The notes: a model not told the origin generated them from the sequence alone. 64,000 nt of DNA from Mucilaginibacter ginsenosidivorans (GCF_007971025.1 NZ_CP042436.1:2232001-2296000); one strand, 5' to 3'; positions 52,843 through 60,850 are shown, numbered from the stretch's first letter. A program made the numbers and translations.

Positions 52843-52897
52843 TATTGTCTTAATAAACAGTCAATTTGTTTTATTCAGGATCGTCCCTACAAAATAC

Positions 52898-52975
52898 ATG
52901 TTAAAATATAGAATAAAAGATCTCCTTATTGTTTCACCTGTCATGTGGAATAATTTGATAGTTAAATTGGTTTGA
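52898..52975 (+). CDS. Possible 25-codon leader peptide before the nagB terminator
   Basis: An ATG at 52898 opens a 25-codon frame (MLKYRIKDLLIVSPVMW, then a hydrophobic end) that stops with TGA at 52973-52975. The stop is about four bases before the left arm of a strong terminator hairpin. A ribosome at this stop would cover the stem. Short frames arise often by chance, so this is only a candidate. Confidence 0.25.
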   Translation: MLKYRIKDLLIVSPVMWNNLIVKLV

Positions 52976-52978
52976 TTG

Positions 52979-53009
52979 AAAATCCCCGCATTGCGGGGAT
53001 TTTTTTTTA
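52979..53009 (+). terminator. Strong terminator or attenuator 43 bases before nagB
   Basis: Stem AATCCCCGC-ATT-GCGGGGATT followed by a run of T. It is too far from the preceding lipoprotein stop (about 370 bases) to look like that gene's own simple terminator, and too near the nagB start to leave room for a full promoter after it. Confidence 0.85.
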
Positions 53010-53051
53010 TAAATTGCTTTACTAATTAAAAACCCGAACAAAGACCTACAA

Positions 53052-54971
53052 ATGGCAAGATTAAATTTATTGGAAGAGACCCGGTACGAAAAACTGCCGG
53101 TTACGGTGTATCCCAATCAGAAAGTGGCCTCGGTGGCTGTGGCAAAACGCATAGCCGACCTCATCCGCAGCAAGCAGGACCGCAACGAACAGGCCGTGCT
53201 TGGCCTGGCTACCGGCGTTACCCCCATAGGCGTTTACGCCGAACTGGTGCGCCTGCATAAAGAAGAGGGCCTGAGCTTTAAAAATGTGATCACCTTTAAC
53301 CTGGACGAATATTACCCGATGCGGCCAAAGGCTGCCCAGAGTTATGTCACTTTCATGAATGAGAACCTGTTCGACCATATCGATATTGACAAAGCCAATG
53401 TGCATATACCTGACGGTACGTTGAAGCAGGACGACATACCGGCCTTTTGCCTGGAATACGAACGGCAGATCAATGCGCTCGGCGGAATAGACCTGCAGAT
53501 ATTAGGTATCGGTCGTACCGGCCACATTGGGTTTAACGAGCCGGGTTCGGCGCCAAACTCGGGCACTCGCCTGGTTACTTTGGACGACCTGACCCGTAAC
53601 GACGCCTCGCGCGATTTCGGCGGCAAAGCCAACGTGCCAACCAAAGCCATTACCATGGGCATAGGCACCATATTTAAGGCCCGCGAAATTATCCTGATGG
53701 CCTGGAGCGGCAAAAAAGCGCCGATAATAAAGAAAGCAGTTGAAGGCGAAATTTCGGGCGAGGTGCCTGCTACTTATCTGCAACTGTCGGATCATGTGGA
53801 GTTTATCCTGGACGAGGACGCCGCATCGGAACTTACCCGTTTTGGCACGCCATGGCTGGTGAAGGATTGCGTGTGGAGCAAGCAGCTGAAAAAGAAAGCC
53901 GTAATATGGCTGGCCGAAACGCTGAACAAACCCGTACTGAAGCTGACCGAAGAGGACTACAACAGTCACGGCATGGCGCAATTAGCCGTTGAGCAGGGAC
54001 CCGTTTACAACATCAATATTGACATTTTTAACCAGATACAGCATACCATTACCGGCTGGCCGGGCGGCAAACCCGATGCCGACGACAGCCAGCGCCCTGA
54101 GCGGGCCGAACCGGCACGCAAGCGCTCCATTGTATTCTCGCCGCACCCGGACGATGATGTGATATCCATGGGCGGTACATTTATCCGTTTGGTGGACCAG
54201 GGGCACGATGTACATGTGGCTTACCAGACATCGGGCAATACCGCGGTTTGGGACGATGATGTGCTGCGCTACATGGAATTCGCTATCGACTTTAACCAGA
54301 GCATCGGCGATGACAATAGTCACCTGAAAAACCTGTATGAAGATATGCGCTCGTTCATAGCCAAAAAGCAGCCGAACGAGATAGATACCAAAGAAATACG
54401 CGACGTAAAGGGCTTTATCCGCAAAACGGAGGCCATATCCGGTGCGCGTTACGCTGGTTTGGACGATGATCATATCCACTTCCAGGCGCTGCCTTTTTAC
54501 GAGACCGGCAAAACGCAGAAGAATCCCATCACCGACGACGACATCAAGTTAACTATGGAACTGCTGCAAAATATAAAGCCACACCAGGTTTTTGTGGCCG
54601 GCGACTTTGCCGATCCACATGGCACCCACTTAGTTTGCTTTAACATTGTGATAGCCGCGCTGCGCAAGCTACGCGAAACCGAAGACTGGGTGAAGGATTG
54701 CTGGGTATGGATGTACCGCGGCGCATGGAAGGAGTTTGAAACCTACGAAATTGAAATGGCCGTGCCACTATCGCCCGAGGAGGTTTTACGCAAACGCAAC
54801 GCCATATTTAAGCACCAGAGCCAGAAGGACAGGGCTGTGTTCCCGGGTGACGACGCCCGCGAGTTTTGGGTACGCGCCGAAGACCGCAACCGCGAAACCG
54901 CACAAAGCTACGACCGCCTCGGCCTTGCCGAATACCAGGCGATGGAGGCTTTTGTGAGATACCATTTTTAG
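53052..54971 (+). CDS. Glucosamine-6-phosphate deaminase-like domain fused to a LmbE/PIG-L-type deacetylase domain
   Basis: 639 residues. Residues 1-330 are NagB-like: GLATGVTPIGVY, FNLDEYYPM (Asp85) and GIGRTGHIGFNEPG (His158, Glu163). The position of the E. coli catalytic Asp141 is Thr156 here. From about 355 a PIG-L domain begins, with zinc motif PHPDDDVISMGG and a late DPHGTH. The pair could deacetylate and deaminate an amino-sugar phosphate in one chain, as NagA plus NagB do, but the Thr change makes the first activity uncertain. Long NagB proteins of this shape are common in Bacteroidota. nagB is often the name given; I leave the symbol blank. Confidence 0.9.
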   Translation: MARLNLLEETRYEKLPVTVYPNQKVASVAVAKRIADLIRSKQDRNEQAVLGLATGVTPIGVYAELVRLHKEEGLSFKNVITFNLDEYYPMRPKAAQSYVTFMNENLFDHIDIDKANVHIPDGTLKQDDIPAFCLEYERQINALGGIDLQILGIGRTGHIGFNEPGSAPNSGTRLVTLDDLTRNDASRDFGGKANVPTKAITMGIGTIFKAREIILMAWSGKKAPIIKKAVEGEISGEVPATYLQLSDHVEFILDEDAASELTRFGTPWLVKDCVWSKQLKKKAVIWLAETLNKPVLKLTEEDYNSHGMAQLAVEQGPVYNINIDIFNQIQHTITGWPGGKPDADDSQRPERAEPARKRSIVFSPHPDDDVISMGGTFIRLVDQGHDVHVAYQTSGNTAVWDDDVLRYMEFAIDFNQSIGDDNSHLKNLYEDMRSFIAKKQPNEIDTKEIRDVKGFIRKTEAISGARYAGLDDDHIHFQALPFYETGKTQKNPITDDDIKLTMELLQNIKPHQVFVAGDFADPHGTHLVCFNIVIAALRKLRETEDWVKDCWVWMYRGAWKEFETYEIEMAVPLSPEEVLRKRNAIFKHQSQKDRAVFPGDDAREFWVRAEDRNRETAQSYDRLGLAEYQAMEAFVRYHF

Positions 54972-55047
54972 CCTCACCCCCGGCCCCTCTCCAAAGTAGA
55001 GGGGAGGTTAATGCATTTTGTAGAGACGCATAATTATGCGTCTCTAC
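54972..55047. repeat. CCTCACC-type repeat followed by GACGCATAATTATGCGTC palindrome
   Basis: CCTCACCCCCGGCCCCTCTCC pairs loosely with GAGGGGAGG at 54972-55010. At 55020-55047 the palindrome GTAGAGACGCATAA / TTATGCGTCTCTAC is perfect. A second copy of the palindrome is at 29218-29240. Confidence 0.85.
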
Positions 55048-55120
55048 GTATTTTATGGCAGGCCGACATTTTAACCCGCGAACTTGCTGCTACTGCTGCT
55101 GCCACTGCCACTACAAAGTT

Positions 55121-55570
55121 GGGTTAACATGGTTAACACATTTTTATCGTGACATTTACTTAAACAATTGATAGTCAATATATTATGTAAAAATCACCCG
55201 GAAAGGTGTTAACCATGATTTTGGGGCTACGGCCTTCATCACACGAAGCATTCAAAATGCTCTTGGTACGGGGGGCATTCAATTGTAAACGTCACGTTAT
55301 CAATATCATATAGCTTACACCAACCCCTGCCTTAGTGTTGCACTTCGTTTCCCGGGGAAAATCCACGCTAATTACTCATTGATATACAGCCCATTACAAA
55401 AAGCCTATAAAAGGCTCTTTCAGTATTTTATAAAGCAGCAACAGGCAACAAAAAGCAACACCGGCCGGCTTAAACCAATTTGCTCACTTTTTACCTGCGT
55501 TAAACCGGCTTCGTGTACCGGGGTTTGTACAAGTTGATGGAATGGGAACGTACCGGGGCAGTACACAATA
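55121..55570 (-). repeat. 450-bp non-coding element, copy C (full length)
   Basis: On the minus strand the shared blocks start at 55570, 55551, 55517, 55453, 55403, 55388, 55338, 55327, 55220, 55178 and 55139. Offsets are 0, 19, 53, 117, 167, 182, 232, 243, 350, 392 and 431, against 0, 19, 52, 127, 167, 182, 232, 243, 362, 394 and 432 in copy A. The centre of the right end (ATTGATAGTCAAT) is flanked at 38-39 bases on both sides by inverted GTGTTAAC arms. No gene is seen in this copy. The rest of the gap up to 55781 has only a copy of the GTACGCC repeat. Confidence 0.85.
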
Positions 55571-55630
55571 CTACCGGGCCGTTGCGGCGGTAGGCAGCAT
55601 GCCTATCAGCAGGTATATAAGATGGCACAA

Positions 55631-55674
55631 GTACGCCGGTCTTTGTCCTGCGCTGCATATTCGCGCCAGGCTGG
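55631..55674 (+). repeat. GTACGCCGG...CGCGCCAGG repeat, copy 1
   Basis: Reads GTACGCCGGTCTTTGTCC and TGCGCTGCATATTCGCGCC then AGGCTGG. Three further copies lie at 56408-56453, 59143-59187 and, inverted, 60330-60363. Confidence 0.9.
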
Positions 55675-55781
55675 CCTGCGGCAGCGTGGTGCAGTTAGTT
55701 TTTAATTCTACCGACTGAACAAGCCTGGCCCTTTAGCATCATATATTAAAATTTTGTATTTTTGTTAAAAGCAATTGTAGT

Positions 55782-55979
55782 ATGCAAAGTCAAAAATTAA
55801 GCGCCTTACAATTGGAACTTTTAAATATTTATTCATTTCAGCCGAAGGAGGAAGACCTGCTGGCGATAAAAGAATTACTGGCCCGGTATTTTTCAGGAAG
55901 GCTTCAAAAAAATATTCAAAAGTCCATAAAGGATAAAAATATTACGGAAGAAGATCTTGACCGTTGGCTCAATGAATAA
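55782..55979 (+). CDS. Antitoxin-like small protein (partner of PIN toxin)
   Basis: 65 residues, helical and charged ([40 protein letters not shown]). Its stop overlaps the start of the PIN gene (ATGAATAA), typical of a toxin-antitoxin pair. It would bind and inhibit the toxin and repress the operon. Recognition rests on size and position; the family is not named with confidence. Confidence 0.75.
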   Translation: MQSQKLSALQLELLNIYSFQPKEEDLLAIKELLARYFSGRLQKNIQKSIKDKNITEEDLDRWLNE

Positions 55980-56400
55980 GCCGCGCCTTATTCTGGATAC
56001 AAATATTTTCCTCGTTTCCCTTGCCCCCAATTTTAAATACCATTGGATATATCGTTCGCTCTTTAGGGGCAAATTTGAATTAGTGGTGTCTAACGAGATA
56101 TTAACCGAGTACCAGGAACAAATTACGGTTAGGTATGGCATCGAAAAGTCCGACACTGCCCTTGATTATTTGCTATTGCTTCCAAACGTTATACTTAAAA
56201 ATCCTTCTTTTTTATGGCAGTTGGTAGAAAATGATAAGGACGACAATAAATTTATCGACTGTTACATCGCCTCACAATCCGATTACATCATTAGTAACGA
56301 CCGGCACATACATCAAATTAAAACCAGCAAGTTTCCGCAAATAGCTGTGCTGCGTTACGAGGAATTTGAAGTAGAATATAAAGCTGTATTTGATAATTAA
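55972..56400 (+). CDS. PIN-domain toxin (putative ribonuclease, PIN_3-like)
   Basis: About 142 residues. Acidic metal-site residues are Asp9 in LILDTNIFL and the [21 protein letters not shown] block near 100-120. PIN toxins cleave RNA, often tRNA or mRNA. I start at 55972, overlapping the antitoxin stop; an upstream ATG at 55957 is less likely. The pair lies between two copies of the GTACGCC repeat. Confidence 0.85.
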   Translation: MNKPRLILDTNIFLVSLAPNFKYHWIYRSLFRGKFELVVSNEILTEYQEQITVRYGIEKSDTALDYLLLLPNVILKNPSFLWQLVENDKDDNKFIDCYIASQSDYIISNDRHIHQIKTSKFPQIAVLRYEEFEVEYKAVFDN

Positions 56401-56407
56401 CGGCCGC

Positions 56408-56453
56408 GGGTACGCCGGGTATTGGCTTGCGCTGCATACTCGCGCCAGGTTGG
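56408..56453 (+). repeat. GTACGCCGG...CGCGCCAGG repeat, copy 2
   Basis: Reads GGGTACGCCGGGTATTGG and CTTGCGCTGCATACTCGCGCC then AGGTTGG, starting seven bases after the PIN toxin stop codon. Confidence 0.9.
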
Positions 56454-56613
56454 AGTATCATTAAAAATGTTATTAGATTGCATAAATATCTCCGATTTTC
56501 AGAGAATATCAAACTATGCTGCTCCGATCCGACTCCCCTCTATGTGTTAAGAATACCTGTTAATTTTTTGATATATTAGATGGATATTTAAAAAGGCTTA
56601 CCGTAGCGCAAAT

Positions 56614-57543
56614 ATGCAAAAAGTAGAATTCGTAAAGAATCTGGAACAATTAACCATAGGGTTAAAATCACAAGAAATTGTTAAGTTATTTGAAGCAGGA
56701 TTTAAGCCAATGCCAAATAATCCAATATATAACTTTCAACTAATCAACCCTATCTTGTTTTTGTCGAAGAGCTTTTATGATCAAATGTCGCAATATTCGG
56801 AGTTAAAAAATATGCTTGATGTATTAGGCTCTGCAACCATATATTCCGAAGGGAATCTCGCTAATTTGACTTCTATTCTTAAACCAGTGCCTGCTGTGCA
56901 AGTGGCCGGAAATGAAGTTGCAATAAAATTTTTTGCTTTTCATAAGGCGTTGCTAAATACATGGGTACTATCAAAAAACATTTTATTGAACGAGCTTTTA
57001 AATGAACCCTTCGACGAAGCATTAGAAAAAGGGGTTTTGGTTTTTCAAATTATTATCGAAGGGGAGGGGCTTGAGACTGAGCAATACATCAAAATTTTCT
57101 CAGCATTAAATGATTTGACAGAAGTATTGGGAAAGATATTCGCTGAATCGGAACAAAAGTCGGAGTTAATCTTACTTGATAGTGGTAGCGATACAAATCT
57201 TGGTTTAAAAGCGGGTATTGAAACTGCGAAGTCTTTGTTTCTAGTTTTTAAAGAGGTATGGGATTTCATTGTCAATAGGAAATTTTACAATGTACAACAA
57301 GTAAACAAAGCGCTTCTAGATAGTTTAACCGTCAGAGCTCAAATCAAAGAAAAGGTTGATTCCGGTGTCATTACCGAAGAAGAAGGACAAACTTATGCTC
57401 ATATCGTAAAAACAAGGACTGATGAATTGATAGTCATGAAGGTTTTGCCAAAAGAATTAGCAGGTATGACTAATGTATTTTCAAACAAAAAGCTAATTTC
57501 TGAATACCAAGACTTTAAACGTATTGGCACAGGTAATAACTAG
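56614..57543 (+). CDS. Protein of unknown function in the accessory island
   Basis: 309 residues, AT-rich codons, no signal peptide or membrane segment. It is mostly helical, with a central ELILLDSGSDTNLGLKAGIE stretch, then AKSLFLVFKEVWDFIVN. The C-terminal part is charged (RAQIKEKVDSGVITEEEGQT). I recognise no family. It is monocistronic, lying between two repeat-rich gaps and upstream of a PD-(D/E)XK nuclease gene. A defence or phage-related role is possible from neighbours only. Confidence 0.75.
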   Translation: MQKVEFVKNLEQLTIGLKSQEIVKLFEAGFKPMPNNPIYNFQLINPILFLSKSFYDQMSQYSELKNMLDVLGSATIYSEGNLANLTSILKPVPAVQVAGNEVAIKFFAFHKALLNTWVLSKNILLNELLNEPFDEALEKGVLVFQIIIEGEGLETEQYIKIFSALNDLTEVLGKIFAESEQKSELILLDSGSDTNLGLKAGIETAKSLFLVFKEVWDFIVNRKFYNVQQVNKALLDSLTVRAQIKEKVDSGVITEEEGQTYAHIVKTRTDELIVMKVLPKELAGMTNVFSNKKLISEYQDFKRIGTGNN

Positions 57544-57574
57544 ATAGTTCTAATCTGCGATTTCCCCAGCCGGT

Positions 57575-57702
57575 TTAAGTCTTCCGCAGGGCGCCTTAAA
57601 TCCAAGTAAATAAGACTTCTGGAGACTGCACTGGTCAGGAATATTTTATGTTTGGTTATAGCACCAATGGAGTGATTTACACTTATTGGATTTAAGGGCG
57701 CC
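57575..57702. repeat. TTAAGTCTTCCG palindrome (copy 2) with long inverted repeat
   Basis: 57575-57599 is a copy of the TTAAGTCTTCCG unit. Its end continues into a left arm GGCGCCTTAAATCCAA (57590-57605), which is matched by TTGGATTTAAGGGCGCC at 57686-57702. The two arms with about 80 bases between form a MITE-like structure. Confidence 0.8.
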
Positions 57703-57764
57703 ACACCAATTCGCTAACCGGTATCGGAGCCTGCATTATAGAATATGTTTTAATCCATCAAAAC

Positions 57765-58919
57765 ATGACAGATAATTTTTCGGGAAAGTCAAGCGAAGAA
57801 ATTATGGCAATCAAACTTGTCAACAATCCTATATTACGTGGTATTGCAAATCAACAAGCGCAGTACCAGCAAGTACATGTTGATGCCGGTTTTAATCTCT
57901 TCCTACTTATCTCAGATACTTACCGCCGCGAAAATTTTCATAGTGATATACTTAAAGCTTTGCTCGATCCAGCAGAAAAGCATGGACACGATAACTGTTA
58001 TCTAAATCATTTCATTAACCTATTAAATAAAACTGCGCATGGCCGTTTAATTGTTCAGCCAACTGATTATTCTAAGGCAAAAGTGTATCGTGAGCGTGGC
58101 CGTATCGATATTTTGATTAGCGATGACAAGAGTAAGCACGCTATTATTATTGAAAATAAGATTAATCAGGCACAGGATATGCCGCGACAGTTGCCGCGGT
58201 ACGCAAATGAGTTAATGCAAAAAGGTTATCAAATAGATGCTATTGTTTATCTTTTACTCAACTACCATCATAAACCTAATATGTACGATTGGACAGAGGA
58301 TGACAAACAACTCATCGAACCAAAGCTTATCATCATTCTCGCAAATGACAATAGCTCTGAAGACCTTGCTGACGGTTGGTTGCAAGTCTGTCTTAATGAT
58401 ACTTCTGACCCTGACAGTAAATCGATTATAAAACAATATTTGGCGCTTATAAAAAAAATCGGCAAAAAAGCTATGGCAAACAATATTATGGAACAGTTTT
58501 ATACATACATGAAGGACCGCGAGCAATTTCACGCCGCTCAATCGTTAAATACTATGTTAAACGACTTGCCATTATATCGTATTAACCGTATTGTAGAAAC
58601 GTTTTACGAACGGCATTTGCCTTTTGAAAGCATATGGCGCTGGCAACAAAAATGCGCTGTTTTTGAAAATTTTCACTATCAAAATACTGCTTTCGCAATT
58701 GATATATATCCAGACAATGAAAATTATTATTTCCAAGTTTTCGAGCGACGCCCCGGTGAATGTACCATAACAGAATTGTTGACTATAATTGGAGAACTCG
58801 AATATTACGAATTAGTAGGAACCCGTTTACAACAAGTATTTAAATTTCCTGAAGACGAAGATGTCCTTTATAATTACATTGAAAATTTTCTTTTGAAACT
58901 TCGAAAATTAAAACCATAA
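57765..58919 (+). CDS. PD-(D/E)XK nuclease superfamily protein (PF14281-like)
   Basis: 384 residues. The catalytic core is visible: Asp115 in RGRIDILI, then Glu130 and Lys132 in IIIENKINQAQD, followed by QLPRYANELMQKGYQIDAIVYL. The domain order and length match PDDEXK-type proteins that are frequent in bacterial accessory and defence islands. Low GC and the repeats on both sides suggest transfer. Partner genes and DNA or RNA target are unknown. Confidence 0.85.
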   Translation: MTDNFSGKSSEEIMAIKLVNNPILRGIANQQAQYQQVHVDAGFNLFLLISDTYRRENFHSDILKALLDPAEKHGHDNCYLNHFINLLNKTAHGRLIVQPTDYSKAKVYRERGRIDILISDDKSKHAIIIENKINQAQDMPRQLPRYANELMQKGYQIDAIVYLLLNYHHKPNMYDWTEDDKQLIEPKLIIILANDNSSEDLADGWLQVCLNDTSDPDSKSIIKQYLALIKKIGKKAMANNIMEQFYTYMKDREQFHAAQSLNTMLNDLPLYRINRIVETFYERHLPFESIWRWQQKCAVFENFHYQNTAFAIDIYPDNENYYFQVFERRPGECTITELLTIIGELEYYELVGTRLQQVFKFPEDEDVLYNYIENFLLKLRKLKP

Positions 58920-58947
58920 GTTCAGTAAGTCAGTCCCTTCCACTTGT

Positions 58948-58972
58948 TTAAGTCTTCCGAAGGGCGGCTTAA
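58948..58972. repeat. TTAAGTCTTCCG palindromic repeat, copy 3
   Basis: Reads TTAAGTCTTCCGAAGG and GCGGCTTAA, 29 bases after the nuclease stop codon. It differs from copy 1 at one or two positions only. Confidence 0.85.
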
Positions 58973-59142
58973 ATCAGTAGCCTTCCTGAGCGCCCTAAAA
59001 AAACATACTATTGCGAAAAAATCAAAAAATAAGATCAGCACCCTGCCCGGTTTATTTGATCGCGTTTCAATCCCGCACGGAGTGCCCCATTTAATGCGTT
59101 ACAATTAAGAGTCTGCTGCGCTAACTCTTAAACGAGTGTTGG

Positions 59143-59187
59143 GGGTACGCCGGGCGTTGGCTTGCGCTGCATACTCGCGCCAGGTTG
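59143..59187 (+). repeat. GTACGCCGG...CGCGCCAGG repeat, copy 3
   Basis: Reads GGGTACGCCGGGCGTTGG and CTTGCGCTGCATACTCGCGCC then AGGTTG. It lies just beyond the stop of the response regulator, in the 298-base gap 58920-59217, which has no gene. Confidence 0.9.
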
Positions 59188-59217
59188 AGGCTGCATAGTT
59201 ACGCTAGGCGTGAGGGA

Positions 59218-59853
59218 TTAAATTTCAATAATATTATTTTTTATCGCATAGAGCACCAAGCCAATTCTTGATTTGATTTGCAATTTTTCAAATAGTTGCT
59301 CCCTATATGCTTCAACCGTTCTACTAGAAATGCACATGTGTTCGGCAATCTCCTTATAAGTCAATTCAGTGGCAGAAAGTTTTAAGAACTCGACTTCCCG
59401 CGAGTTTAATTTTGCAAGATTATAATCAATGTTAATATTGTGAACTAGGTGTCTGGTTACAAATTCGGGATAATAGATTTCATTATTCGCAACTTTTAAA
59501 AGTGCATCAGAGAACTCTTCAACAGAGCTATTTTTTAGCAAATACCCTTTGACTCCCATCCTAATCATTGTTAGAACGGTCTCTGCATCCTCCTGATGCG
59601 TTAAAACTAAAATTTTAATCTGAGGAAAATTATTTCGTAACCATTTTGCTGTACTGCCCCCGTCAATTTTAGGCATTTGAGTATCCAGAATAAGTACATC
59701 AGGCAAAGTGCTTTTGTTCAATTTTTTAATTAGGTCCTCGCCGTTATCGGCTTCAAGCATTACCGAATATTTTTTATTCTCTTTCAGTAAAGCTTTCATC
59801 CCCGACCTAAACAAAACATGGTCGTCAACTAAGCCAATTTTTATAACAGTCAT
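59218..59853 (-). CDS. Orphan NarL/FixJ-type response regulator
   Basis: 211 residues: receiver domain with Asp10, Asp11 and phospho-acceptor Asp57 (LILDTQMPKIDG), conserved Thr in LTHQ and Lys in GYLLKNSS, then a LuxR helix-turn-helix (LNSREVEFLKLSATELTYKEI). No histidine kinase is in the neighbourhood. The start codon directly follows the stop of a small membrane-protein gene (TAAATG), so their translation is probably coupled. Upstream of both is a triple TGTGA-N4-TCACA array. Confidence 0.93.
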   Translation of the reverse strand: MTVIKIGLVDDHVLFRSGMKALLKENKKYSVMLEADNGEDLIKKLNKSTLPDVLILDTQMPKIDGGSTAKWLRNNFPQIKILVLTHQEDAETVLTMIRMGVKGYLLKNSSVEEFSDALLKVANNEIYYPEFVTRHLVHNINIDYNLAKLNSREVEFLKLSATELTYKEIAEHMCISSRTVEAYREQLFEKLQIKSRIGLVLYAIKNNIIEI

Positions 59854-60060
59854 TTATCTTAATTTGAAGAATGGATATAGAGATTTAATTAAAACGCTTA
59901 ATGCGATAAGTATGGTTGCAATCGCCATGAGTAATCTATACCTCCAATAACGTTTGTTATCCTGCTGCATGCAATTACGGTCAGATTCAGTATTACCTTC
60001 AATTTTTAAGGTGCCTCTACAATAAATTGTAGACTGGACTTCACTGGTTTTTCTCATCAC
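59854..60060 (-). CDS. Small single-span membrane protein coupled to the response regulator
   Basis: Up to 68 residues with one C-terminal transmembrane helix (YRLLMAIATILIALSVLI) and a short basic end (FFKLR). The N-terminal half is polar. Its stop codon abuts the response-regulator start codon. Alternative start at MQQDNKRYWRY gives a 38-residue protein. No family recognised. Its location suggests a signalling accessory, by context only. Confidence 0.6.
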   Translation of the reverse strand: MMRKTSEVQSTIYCRGTLKIEGNTESDRNCMQQDNKRYWRYRLLMAIATILIALSVLIKSLYPFFKLR

Positions 60061-60127
60061 AAATACATAAAAGTTATTGCATAATTCGTTTCCAAATATT
60101 TAACGGTATACAAAGTTAAACACTGTG

Positions 60128-60184
60128 TGTGAGTAATCACAATTTTTTATGTGATTATTCACAATTTTTTTGTGTTTTTTCACA
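60128..60184. promoter_or_regulatory. Three tandem operator dyads TGTGA-N4-TCACA
   Basis: TGTGAGTAATCACA at 60128-60141, TGTGATTATTCACA at 60150-60163 and TGTGTTTTTTCACA at 60171-60184. They are 22 and 21 bases apart (two helical turns), separated by AT-rich spacers. They lie 68-124 bases upstream of the small membrane protein/response-regulator unit. The shape fits a CRP/FNR-type or NarL-type dimer site; the binding protein is not known. Confidence 0.7.
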
Positions 60185-60329
60185 ATTAATATGTAAAAAA
60201 CATCCTTTGAAGTCCATATAATACAGAATCATTGGAAATTTTTTAATAAAAAAAAGGTGTTTTCACGGTTGATAATATGGATATCAAACATATAATTTTG
60301 GACAAGCCTAAAATCATCTCCCCTCTGCC

Positions 60330-60363
60330 GCGAGTATGCAGCGCAGGCCAGCGCATGGCGTAC
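60330..60363 (-). repeat. GTACGCC...CGC repeat, copy 4 (inverted)
   Basis: On the minus strand reads GTACGCCATGCGCTGGCC and TGCGCTGCATACTCGC. It is the only copy in reverse orientation and closes the accessory island before the DUF2200 gene. The rest of 60185-60410 has no other signal. Confidence 0.85.
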
Positions 60364-60410
60364 TCGTGACTAATAAAAACTAAAATCCTAACTTTACTAA
60401 AAAAACCATC

Positions 60411-60761
60411 ATGGATAATACCCGTGTTTACCGCATGTTTTTCGCCGGTGTATACCCGCTCTATATTAACAAGGCGGAAAGGAAGGGCCGCACCAAAGCC
60501 GAAGTGGATGAAATTATATACTGGCTCACCGGATACGATGAGCAGGCGCTGCAGCAGGTGCTAACCAACAAAACCGACTTTGAGACCTTTTTCGCCCAGG
60601 CGCCGGCCTTAAACCCGAATGTTTCCAAAATTACCGGCCTTATCTGCGGCTACCGGGTAGAGGAGATAGAGGACCCGGTGATGCAAAAGGTCCGCTACCT
60701 GGATAAACTGGTTGACGAACTGGCCAAAGGCCGACCGATGGAGAAAATTTTGCGGAGTTAA
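60411..60761 (+). CDS. DUF2200 family protein
   Basis: 116 residues. The family pattern is strong: [25 protein letters not shown] in parts, [53 protein letters not shown] in parts. It is cytoplasmic, with no known activity. The 3-prime end faces ftcD; a hairpin repeat between them may serve as terminator. Confidence 0.92.
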   Translation: MDNTRVYRMFFAGVYPLYINKAERKGRTKAEVDEIIYWLTGYDEQALQQVLTNKTDFETFFAQAPALNPNVSKITGLICGYRVEEIEDPVMQKVRYLDKLVDELAKGRPMEKILRS

Positions 60762-60762
60762 A

Positions 60763-60828
60763 AGAGCCAGGAACCAAGATTCAAGAACCAAGACAGTTGA
60801 TTTATCTTGGTTCTTGGGTCTTGATTCT
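60763..60828. repeat. AACCAAGATTCAAGA stutter hairpin, copy 3
   Basis: Left arm AGGAACCAAGATTCAAGAAC then CAAGACA and right arm TATCTTGGTTCTTGGGTC then TTGATTCT are complementary over more than 20 bases around GTTGATT. It lies between convergent genes. Confidence 0.85.
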
Positions 60829-60850
60829 AAAAAGGCCTTGTACGCCAGGC

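Noticed and set aside
55114..55222. XerCD dif site
   Set aside because: The GTTAAC-rich end has inverted arms 38-39 bases from its centre and occurs three times in 64 kb; dif is a single 28-bp site per chromosome.
55631..60363. GTACGCC repeats as a CRISPR array
   Set aside because: Copies are hundreds to thousands of bases apart, one is inverted, and there are no spacers or cas genes.
60061..60410. tRNA or other known RNA gene in the AT-rich gap
   Set aside because: No cloverleaf or T-loop consensus was seen here or elsewhere in the window; the symmetry is explained by three operator dyads.
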